Positions 24,901 through 36,900 of a stretch of DNA of 64,000 nt are shown here, piece after piece. The notes below the pieces were generated by a model that made no database searches, was not told the origin of the DNA, and worked only from the letters and a program-made list of their open reading frames with translations. The translations under genes were made by a program, and so were the position numbers. The stretch's first letter is position 1; each line of letters opens with the position of its first letter. Source of the DNA: Hermatobates lingyangjiaoensis (lineage: Eukaryota; Arthropoda; Insecta; Hemiptera; Hermatobatidae); assembly GCA_026182355.1 (NCBI GenBank), contig JAPFBL010000068.1:3117001-3181000 (forward strand), read 5' to 3'.

Positions 24901-27900
24901 AATTTCTTATTATTGAAGCCTACGTTTATTAAATAAACGATGGATTACAATTGGTTATGTTACTTATAATTTTGATTATGTTCTTCGGCTTTTCTATCTT
25001 CTGAGTACACCAAAATCTGTCTTTGGTATACTCAGTATTACTGTTGTTAGTTTATTACTGCGGAAACCATTCTGCCATATAAGTCTTTCATCTTAGCACG
25101 AGAGTACAGCTTCAGGTTATGCATTAAACTGTTTTCATTGTGCGGTAAGTTATCCAGTAGTCTACCGTTTTCATTGTGTGTTTTGATTTGAACCTGTTTA
25201 GTCCATTATTTTGTATTGGGAATTGCTACGGTCAACACTAAGTAGACTGATAAATTGATCCAAGCTTTATCTGGTCCGTGGCTCAAACTTTTTATATTTA
25301 TAAAAACAGGAATTTAAGGTAAACTGCAATGTGTTGATATTATTGATATTTTTATTTGAATGTAATGAATTTTCGTATTTTACATAAAGACTTGCAACTT
25401 ATCGTATTTTACATTTTTAGTATTGGAATGCTATATCGCGTGTTAACTATCGCTTCTGAAACATGGTTTTCCTTAAGGCGTTTTGCAGATTGAGTAAGAT
25501 ATGGTAACAAATTATGGTTGCTAATCGAGGTTGTATTGTATAATGTGACTGAATTAAGTAATGAGAAATCTTGTGCTGGCTATCTGTCTGAAGGCACGTA
25601 AAACTGAATGGTCTCGAGCCGGTACAATGTCAGAGACAGTTTCCTGCATTATAAATTTGTTTAAAAGATATTTAAAACTCCAGACGTATAATCAAACTGA
25701 TGTATGGATAAACCATACCTAATGGTTATCAGAAAATAAACCAACCATGGTTATTGTCAAGGAACAATCTGAACACTTTAGATTATAAGTGTAGTATGCG
25801 GAAAGACCTGTTTGGTGTGAGCGATATTGACACATGTCTTGGTTGAAGCATTGACGGCGGCTCCAGTGGCGGTGACCTGGGAGACTCGACGCCCTGCAAC
25901 GCCTCTCCCAACCTGTCCGTCTGTCCTGCCCCCCTTCCACCCAGACCCCGAAGAGGTCTGGAGTCTCCACATCAAGTCTCTTATATCTCATGTTCCTACT
26001 TCTCCCCTCCATCTCTTCCATCTTCTATACAGGATACTCAAAGTAAGTCGGCTTTCCTCATCTATGGTCTTTTTTTTATCAGAAATACATTACTTAATAC
26101 TTTTGTGTTAAGCAGAAAAACTAGTTGTTTTCTGTGCTTGACCGGTTTTGGCCCCTTTCTATCTTCAAGGGTATATATTTTAATTGTGTGTATGTTAATA
26201 TAACATTCTAGGTGTGGTACCTACCGATACATCTAAAAATGCAAGTGCTAAATAAATACAAATGTTTTCGTATGATTGGCTAAAAAGCAGATCATTACTA
26301 ACAAATTATAAAACTAGAACATTGTAAAAACTAATAGAATATTTAAAAACTTTTTTTGTGTTTTCAGTACTGTTGTTCTAGGTATCGTTTTAAAGTGTCA
26401 GATTAGTTGAGTTTTTCCTGTTAAGTAGAATTTAAAAATGTTCAGCATAACTTTGAGGCTCTACTTTAAACTTAATTTCTAAATTGAACAAGTCGATAAA
26501 AGGAACTATTTGTTGATAGCACAGTAAAATACAAACTTTATTATAATAATGTAGGCTAATTATAATTTTTAATCCGGGAAAAAGACAGTCAATTACAATT
26601 AAATAGACACTCAGTTAGTCATGACAAGCCCGCATCTCATAAACATCAGGAATAATAATATTTAATTTATTATTTCAACATTTGTAATGCCTATTGTTTC
26701 TTTTAATGTCCGTCTCTGCTATAAATGCTGATTATTAACGGGTATAATATAACATTACAGTAACATTTCTTAAAGAAAATTTTGAAATTATTTCTTTTGG
26801 ATGTTAACCCTCTCTAACTCATGTATTATAACCAATACAAAGCCGTATTAAATGCTTTGTAACCTTACTGCCAGTTGATAACCATTGTATCAGGTTATAC
26901 TTCTTATACTAACAGTATTATTATTTTTTAATAGATAAGTCATACGTTTCAATTACCATGTACGTTTATTACTTCGTTGAAATATCAGACAATAGATTTA
27001 CCATTCTTAATGTTTTTATATAATATTATTACATGTTAAGTTTAACATTCTTTTGTATTTTTTTTTTTTTTTTTGGATATATGGTCTTAATAAAGGTATG
27101 TGTTTGTTATTACTGAATTAATGCCATTCAGAAGATACGATGCTGTTAACATCATAGTAAAGCATCTTGTTAGCATTGCGATAAGCCATAAACTAAGAAC
27201 ACAACAATCCGAAAAATAAATCCATAGAAGATAAAAGGAATGGGACAATGTCATTCAATCTATGAAACAGCGAAATTTGACATTAGTAACACTGATACAA
27301 TAGAGGATACTTTAAATGAAAAGATCAAATTGGATGTAGAAGAAATATAACAGTGAAATAAATTTGTTGGTAAAATCAAATTCAAGAAAATGCTGCCAGA
27401 AATTAGGAAACTTCAAATGAAGAAATACATCAGCAACTTTCGTTCAAACTATGAACACAAAAGAAAATTAAATAGAGAACATCAATAAGAGTACGTGCTG
27501 AATATAAGCAAATGAAAGAAAAAAAGCTTTAAGATCAATGGTATCGACAAATGAAAATTTAATAAGCTATGTAAAAAAAAAAATAATTTCAAGGAAGGCT
27601 GTGGAATGGAAAAAATTCAGGCTCATGAATAAAACGAGGAGGAAAAAATAAGTTTTTTTTTTAGAAAACAAGGAATGAAAAGAAAAGTTTTCCAGCATAC
27701 ATAACGACGTAATTCAGAATATAATAATAAGGGAAAAGTTTCTAGATAATTTGGTTTGGAAAGGTTACGGCTTAATTCTGAATACAAAGGAAAGCACCTA
27801 AAAAGTTGGCGTGTAGAAATTAAGATTAAATACAAATACAATTATGACAATTATTCTTAACTGTCTAAAATCAGTTAAATACAGAGCAACCCTGCGTAAC

Positions 27901-30900
27901 CTCTCTACATGCTGGATTGAGTCGGTTCCCATGTGTTCGGATTTTGTTTTTCTACTTTGTTACTTGTTGTGTACTATTGCTTGTTGTAAATGGATTCTTT
28001 TAGTCAAATAAAGCCTAATTCTTTCTAGGTGTTTTATAAGTCTATTTTTCATATCAACAATGAACAGGGGAAATGTCTAGAAATTTTAGAATGAAGAAAT
28101 CAAGGCTTGATTCAGAATATAATAAAAAGGAAAGAGTTTTTAAAAATTTGAAGTTACGACAGAATGGTAAGTGTAGAAGAGAAATATATTCAAATAAAGG
28201 ACCCTTGATGAAACTGAAAACCAATGAGGCATATAAAGAGAAAGCAAATACTCACAACAAAGAACGCATGATGAATATTAGATTAGAAGTGCGAAACAGT
28301 GGTTATCTGAAATTGCATGCAAAAGAGAAGAACGAGACAATGATTTTCTGAAATGTTGAAGAACCATTAGAGCATCTTAGGTAGGGAACAGAGACCAGTA
28401 AATTCCTAATGCAATATGTGAAGAAAAGAGCTGTTATTTGTGAATATTGTAAAGGCTTCTTTTCAAAGCTCTTCGTGGTACGATTGGATGTTAATAAATA
28501 TGATTATATAAAAACAACTAATTCCTTGGATGTACCGGAATACCCAAGTATTATTACAGTATTTGAGGAGTGAATGGTGGCACCTTGAATTATTTTATGC
28601 AAATGAGACCAAATCATTTACCATAAATACTCAATGTGCTTCGAAAGGCAGTGTGTCAATATCCCGGTAGGAATTGAGGATATATGTTCTCCCAATGGAA
28701 TTTAATCAAATGGCTACTATTCAAGTGAAGTTGAAACGCCATCTCAACCAATGTATGATCCAATGAGGTTTCATGTGTGGTTAAAAAATATTTAATTAGA
28801 ACACTTTGTTATGTGAAACATTGAATAACATTAAGTGAAAATACGAATACAACTATGAACTAGTATGTGAAAATAAAGACATTACCACCAATAGTGACTT
28901 GACTATTGACAAACGTGATCTTTTTAGAAGAACTAAATCAAGACGAAATACTTGTGTTAGATATAAATGAAGATACAGTGATGTTGTTGCCCCAGGCCAA
29001 GTTAAAAACCTTATCCCTTGCATATAACTATTGACGTGTTATGCTTCACGAACAATTTGAGGGGCATAAACTCGAAACAAAACAAACAACTTACAGTGGT
29101 AGGGTAAAGTCAAAAGGCAATAGAAGAGATCATCATTTATAGTAATAAACTTATGACAAAAAAAAAAAAAACAAATTATATGTAACGAATGCATTGGAGG
29201 AAACTTTCCTGTTCAAATATGATTCGTATTGATGATGGATATACAATTTCTGAAAAATGTCAGATTTCTTCGGCAAGAAACCAAGAAGAAAGAATCAATA
29301 ATGCCAATGATTAGGCAAATATGTAAACCTACAATGTTTTTAACACGTTCTCCTGCTGAATCGAAATAGCCAAAATTACTTGAAAATATTTTAAAAAAAA
29401 ATGAGGATATTGCTATTTTACTTTCGTGGATGTCGGTTTATTTAAATTGTTAGAGATTGTACCAACAATCTCTAATCTGCATTCACAACAGGAAATGCAG
29501 GAGTGAAGGAGAAATTTAGAAAAACTGCAAACGTTTTCATAAATGGCCGTTTGATATTTGCGAAGGGAGTTTCATACCACATACTGACCCAACTTTTTTT
29601 CTAAAAGTTGCTACCAAACAGCTAATGCGGTAAACACTAGTCCAATTAATGAACTAGTCCTCATGCTAAAGTGTCATGGGATTAAAAGAATTAGATAAAG
29701 ATTCCAATGAAAGATTCATGGAAAATATATATCATGGAAAAAAATATAGTATACGTTTTCAATATTTCGAAGATATTTGTAGGCAGATCTTGCTACAAAT
29801 TATGTTGAATCCATTGATGAAAAAAGAAATGAAGGAAGACTGCATTATGTTGTACCGAGAAGGAATCAACCCATCAATGGTCTTAGGTGGGTCGAAGTCC
29901 CTTTGCCTAATGGCTCGACTCCGCTATGTGACAACCCTACTGGCGTCATGAGGCCGTATATTCCTCCCCAGTATCGCCAACAACCGTTTCTTTCCCTTCA
30001 CAACATGTCACACCCCGGAAGACGTGGTTCTGTCGACCTTATTCGTCGTTGTTACGTATGGCACTCTCTTCGCCGCGACTGCACCCGTTGGACCCAGTGT
30101 TGCATCACCTGCCAGCGAGCCAAAGTGTCAAGACATACCGTGAGCCCTGTTACTCAGTATCAACCATCTACACGCCGTTTTGCCCACTACCCGTATGCGA
30201 TAACTACCGCTATATTGTAACGATTATTGACAGGTTCACCAGATGGGTCGAAGCCATCCCCGTCATGGAAATCACCGCAGACATCGTTGCACAGGCAGTC
30301 CTCTCGCAATGGATTTCTCGTTATGGCGTTTTCAGCCTACATAACAACGGATAGTGGATGTCAGTTTGAGAGTGATTTATTTAAATCACTTACAACTTTG
30401 TTGGGTTTTCTACACATCCGCATAACATAATACCATCCTGCTGCAACGGCAAAGTGGAGAGGTGGCACCGAGTGTTGGAGGCCGCCTTAAAGGCCTATAT
30501 GTGCAATGACTGGCTCATTAAACTACCCATCGTTTTAATGGGTCTTTGGTCTTACGTAGTACCAGAGAATGACTCCTCTTCGACGGAACACGTTTTTGGC
30601 ACGGGCATTCGTCTACCCTCAGATTTCTTCGATCAGGCAACTCCAGTTCTCGACGGACCGACCTTTGTCAAGCGTCTCAGGGACGCTTTGCGAGAAGCCC
30701 AGTCCGTGGCCATTCCCTATCGATCTTCTCGCAAAATATTTGTTCATCCCGCCTTGGAGACATGCACGCACGTTTTTGTACGGCACGATGCTGCCCGCCG
30801 CCCTCTCCAACCCGCCTACGATGGACCGTTTAGAGTTCTGCAGCAGTCACCTAAAACTTTCCGCCTGCAGCTCAATCGCGGCTCCGATGAAGTTTCCATC

Positions 30901-33900
30901 GATCGTCTCAAGCCAGCTTTTCTGCTCGACGAAGACACGACCAATAGAAGTCAACCCGCTCCCAGCGCCAACAGTCGATACACGAACTAGTGCGGAGACA
31001 TCTTCTCCACCCGCTGTGTGCATCCCTGACCAACCATATGCAAATGTAGCTACCGAACTAAATGAGCCTCAACCGTCGCCCGCAGTGCCTCTTAGACGCA
31101 CACGTTCCGGAAGAATTGTACGCTTCCCTAAGAGATACTTGGAAACCATCAAGGTCAATTATCGCCGAGCAACGACATAGGTGCTCGTCTAAGGGGGGAG
31201 CCCTGTGGCAGCTGGTAACCAAGAACAACAAGGAAGAAAAACTTGTTTTGGTAGTGATTACGAAAGATGTTTGCGACACTTTTTTATTCATTATTAAGCT
31301 ATTATTAGCCTTTTCGTAAAAAGTGGATTCATTATCGAATCGTCCACATATCCACACAATTATTCCCGGAAAATATCATACTGTTGAAACCATGGAGGAA
31401 CCGAAATCGAAGACTTGGAGAATATTGAGTGTGAAAACGAGTACAGACAGGTATACAAAAAATTTAATAATTATATTTGTAGGAATAAATGCTTAATAAT
31501 TTCATATATTATTATGTCTTTGACAAATACATCATTATGTGACATGATTCCAATATTTTTCAAAAACAAGTGGTTGGCATTTTGAATCCAGGAGGTTTGA
31601 TGGATCAAGTTCAAAATAAATTTGACTAGTTACTTATTTCTTCTAGACGAATACTGGAATCAACTTTAGTCAAAAATTTACTTACTAAATAGCTGCTAGA
31701 AAGTATTCGTTACGCATATACTTGCAGTGTTTCAAAACATGTAAATTATCGTGTATTCATCAGTAGGTCTGCAGGTGTAAGTAAAAGTAGAGTAAATGCT
31801 TCTATCGAGTGGTAACGTCTTGAGCAAATTACCAGCTATTGGAAATAATAAACTGTAGTGTTACTTTGAGCCTCATTTAACTTTGAGGGCAGTTTTAACC
31901 ACTAAGAATGTTTCACAAATTGTTTATCTATCGTTTATTTATAAACAATTATCGATGAGATTAATATTCCCATTTCATGTGACCTTTCGTTATTGTAAAC
32001 ATACCTGTCTGCCATAAACAATTCCTTAACCTTCCCCTGCCCTTTCCATATCTGCACCTCTTTTTCGTATTCTTAATACTCTTTGGTCCACAGACCACTC
32101 TCCATCTGGCAGGTATGTACTTATTGTTTAGTTTGCGGAACTGTTGTTTTTGTTATCCAATTAAATAGTAAACATGTGGTGTATACTAAACATACGTATA
32201 TTAATTATTGTTACGTTAGCTATAATAATCCATTCTACAGTTTTGGGGTTAATACATCTATATAGTATTGTTGGTTCAATGGATTAGAATGACATGTTAT
32301 TCTTACATAACGCTTTATCTATTTCTTGTGAACAGCTAAGAATAATTCCTTTAAAATGTAAAGATTTTTCTATTTTGTTAACCTACATTTTTAAAGCAAA
32401 TTCGGTTGATTTGCTCTTCTGATAGCTATCTGTGTACCATATAAACAAGCTTATATACCATAAACTTTTTATGTTTCGACGACCAGAGCTTAATTGTTGT
32501 AATTTTTAATCATATTAATCTTCAAGTATTGTAATTTCATTAAATATGTGTAGTGGTATAAATTTTAAATTTCTTGGATCACCGAGGAAATGGTTATTTT
32601 TTGTCTTTTTGTGACAATGAACGAGAAAGTATTCTTACTGTGCTTTAATATTACCCAAATAATATGGTAAATATTAATAAAGCAATTGTAATATTACTTT
32701 AATAATAATAAATATCTGTGAAGTTTGTAGTTCAGTGGAAAAAAGTGTCTTAAATTACTTTTGGACACATAAGTGACTTTCCAATGTCCAAAATCAAAAG
32801 TGACACCATGGAGGTCCTTTTTGATAAAATATGAATATGATCCATCTAGGAGTATAAGCGTTTAGTGCAGTTAGAAACTTTTTGACACACGCACACAGAC
32901 TTCTTCAAAAGAATGCTTTAGGGACCTCGAATGTAAATCTGTAATTCTCATATAGAATTTTTTGATGTTTACTACTTCATTTCACCCAATTCATAGTAAT
33001 TCTGGTGAAGACCGTCAGATTTCTGAATTTCTTATGCAGTTTAAATGTTACTAAAAATAAATTATACATTATTTACCTTATAATATGAGATATTGAAATT
33101 TTATACTCAGTTGTTTTTTTGTTTTCGATGTATTGTCCTAGTGAACAGTTTTCATTGTTGATATTTAGTATATTATAAAATTTACTGAGTATAAACTACT
33201 AGTGAGTATAGAATAATTAGTGAGTATAGACCAATGAAGCGCATTTGAAGACCAAGAGGTATATTGCTCCAGTTGTATGTGTTCGCTTTTGAGACGTAGG
33301 TATCACTAAGTAACCTTTTTGTAGGAGATGATTGGCAAAAGCGTGGGGATGACGAGAGAAGGCTGTCGGTGGCTGAACGACTGCGCAGAGTCTCTGTCCA
33401 GTCAGCTGGCCGACCTGGGCGACTTGCTAGCCACTCACTGCGGACCACCCCTCGTCTGGTTCTCTCCGGACAGAGTCATAGGCACCAAACTCTCTGAGAG
33501 ACTCAGGTTCAACATGCTTGAATTCCGAGAACACATAGAATCTTTCCTTGAGAAGAAGAATCACTCTCACGGAGTTAGTGTTTCATTTGTCTGAAAGATA
33601 GTTTCTTTAAGTGGAATAATAATAATACTTCTTATCTTAGAACTTAGAAAAGTAGTTACTTTAACTGGAGTAATAATAATAATACTTCTTATCCTAGAGC
33701 CTAGAAGCACTGAAGCTGGTTGTGAAAATGCAAGATGGTTCAGAAACAGGAGCTGCATTAGAGATGGGAAAATCACTTTACAAACTACACTTTCAGCTTC
33801 TGCTTCTTCTTGAGGCTGCTAGTAAAATGTATTCTGTTCTCTTGTCGACAGCTAACGACAATCAGGTAACACATCACTCATTGAGATCTCCACTATTATT

Positions 33901-36900
33901 TATTAGATATTACATTCATGTAAAGTTCTCCAAATCGATCAAAGTATGAGTTGACTTTTATATTCTATGTTTATTTACTTTTATCTCTTCTCTTCTCCCA
34001 CCTTTCTTCTGAATTATCCTTTTTACATCCACCTATCTCCTTTCTGATCAGACGCGTTTATGGATGCCATGTCGGTTGTCCACTATCATTCTTTCCTTCT
34101 TCCTTTTTCGTTTCCTGATGATGGTGGTTAAACCGAAAATCTATTGTGTTTGTGGATTTACTTTCCATTTTAGAACATTTATTGTCCGGTTTGAATCATT
34201 TCCCATTCATTTAAGGGTATATCTAAGTATTGAATTTATATACAATAAATATTTGACGATAAGCATGTGAGGAAAAAGAAACAAGTCGCATGGCCACATT
34301 TAACAATTTAGTGATACTAGGGCATTTTGACTATGACGTACTTTATCACAGACCGAATGAGAATAATTCCTTTAATTTTCTTTGAATATATAGGAAGATA
34401 TCATATAAAATGGAATAAATTAGTGTCAGCTAAATGAATCTCTCAAGGGTTTCGAGAGAATTCTATTGTTAAAGAACTCAAGCTTTAATGCTCAAGCCTT
34501 AAAAGTTTTGCTTTTGCTTCATTTATTTTTTTTTTGAATTTTATTTTGATTCTGTTAATGATATATGCACTCACAAATTTTTAAGTATAGAGATCACTAT
34601 TTGATTACCTTCGAAATCTGTTTTCCAACAGTAAAACAGTTATATTGAAGTATGCTGCAACATAAACAGATTTCCAAGGTAATCAAATAGTGATCTCTAT
34701 ACTTATGCAATAATTCTAAAGCAATAGAATAATTATAACAATATCATTATGTCAATGTATAACAAAATAATCCATAGTCGAAATAACTGATTTATCAATA
34801 AATTCCTCTTTGTTACTGTACATATTAAAATGTAATAAATTACCAAATAGTATTAATAGTAGTGCTAATTGTAAAGCAATCATGTTGTAGCCCTGAAGAA
34901 GACATAAATATATGTCGAAACGTCGGTAAAAGGACTAGTTTAAAATCATTGGACCTCAACCCTCAAAAAAATTACATAATATAAATATTGGGTCAAGAAA
35001 CCAAATCATGATATATATATATATATATATTATCTGAATAGTATGTGTGTATGTGTGCATGTTTTGCCTACAGAAAATTTATACCAGGAACTTAACAAAA
35101 AAAAACTTTTTTATTCAGTCTTATGTAACTTTTTCCGAGGAAGCCAACGGTCCTATTTTCATTTTGTTGAGAGCTCATTTTTTGGGCCTACAGACCTGTT
35201 ATTTATTAATATCTTCATATTGGATAAGGTTTGCTTTATAACCTGTTTGTTTATATTTTGACTTTAATTGGTAATGGCCGTAGCAGGCTATTCCTTATGA
35301 CTAACTTCTAATATTCCTGCCTGTTTTGTTCAGTTGAAAATATCCAGGTACCGGAAATTTTATTATTGTTTTCAAATATAGAAGACAATTATTGCAATTT
35401 TTTTGGGTTTGTTATTAACTTTAACAAATCTTCAGTTATTAGCAATAGTTAGTTTACCATTAACTTTCTTTATCTAATTGGTTTAAGTTGCTTTAAGCAT
35501 TAGATATTTAATATAATATTATTATTCATGATAGTATTTGAACCATAACTTAAATCTTCTGGCCAAAGTGTAGGCTTTATTGAATTCTTACAGCAAAGTA
35601 GTGGAGTACACAGAGTTAAAGTTAAATGGATGTAAGGCTTGCTTATTTATTACTGATTGATTAATTCGTTTGTTTAAAATATTCAATTATTGCTAAATTA
35701 TTAGTAATTAGTATCCGGTCCTATTCAATACAAGCAAAAAGATAATTATTATATCGATGATCTCTAACTAGGAAACGTTTATGATCAGCTCGAATTAAAC
35801 ATTTAAAACTGTATTAAGACTTCAAATTGAAGTGATTGAAATCAAAATGAAGCGTAGTGTGATATGGTTTAGCCTCATCAACGAACTGTCTCCTAATTGA
35901 GATGATTTATGGGTTTAAAATACCTGTCATTAGAGTTAAGACTTCTTCCAACATTTCTTTTCGTATTGTTGGAAAAATGCTTTTCGTTGGACGAAAAATA
36001 TTTTTTATATATGTACAACGCAGTGCATGTGTGTATGTATATGCTCTCAAATATACTTGAATCTCAAGTTATTTTTCTCTAGAAAGCTAACAATATTTTG
36101 ATTTTGATTTGGTTCATTTTGAGGGCCTAAGACCAGATCCGGCCCACCCTCGGGTTTGCTATGGTGCATTATTATAAATAAAAAAAAGAATGAGTTTACT
36201 CTAATTTTCTTTAAACCTGTGGTTCTTATGTGGTCCGCCCCAAATATCTGCACGCTCAGATAACATAAAGGAGGTGATAAAATTGAACGTCTGTTGGCGC
36301 ATTATCCACTTCTCCGTTGTCCTTGCACCTTCACCAGCGAAATATGTCAAAAAGGAGAAAAATGGATACAGAGTGTCTGATTTTTCAAGCAAAATGGTAT
36401 GTTCACGGAAGTGAATGGGAAACCCGTGTGCCAGTAGTAAGTTCGGTGCTTAAAGGATACAATATTCGGCACCATTATGAAAATCAGAATGGTGAAAAAT
36501 ACAACTGATAGCACGGAGATCTGAGATAACAGAAGGTAAATGAAGTCAAGGTGTATCTAAGGAAATAACAATCTGTCAAGAAGCCTGTGATGAAAGTCAA
36601 CTACGTAATTACAAGTCAAATAGCATTAGCATCAAAGTCGTACAGCGATGGAGAGTTCGTCAAAATCTGCAAGCTGATGGCTGTCGAAATTGTGTGCCCT
36701 GAGAAGCGACATGCTTTTGCCAGTATTAGCTTGACAAGAAATACAGTGGCAGACTGGATCTCGTAAATATCGGCAGATTGGGACCACCAAAGATAAAGCT
36801 AAGTTAAACTGAAAAAAGTTGTTGTTAAAGTTGCACTTACTTTTAAGTTATTAGGTTGTTCATATTAAAGGAAAATTTATTTAATAAATATTTTTTTCAT

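Larger units (their letters stand above)
26043..33324. other. Long fry intron packed with transposon relics
   Basis: It contains a Helitron Rep relic (27360-29640), a Ty3/gypsy relic (29890-31340), a hammerhead-like motif (31763-31727, minus) and a dispersed repeat copy (32717-32985). The rest is AT-rich without coding signal. Confidence 0.7.

Noticed and set aside
25719..26021. Open frames antisense to fry exon k
   Set aside because: They are shadows of a GC-rich fry exon on the other strand.
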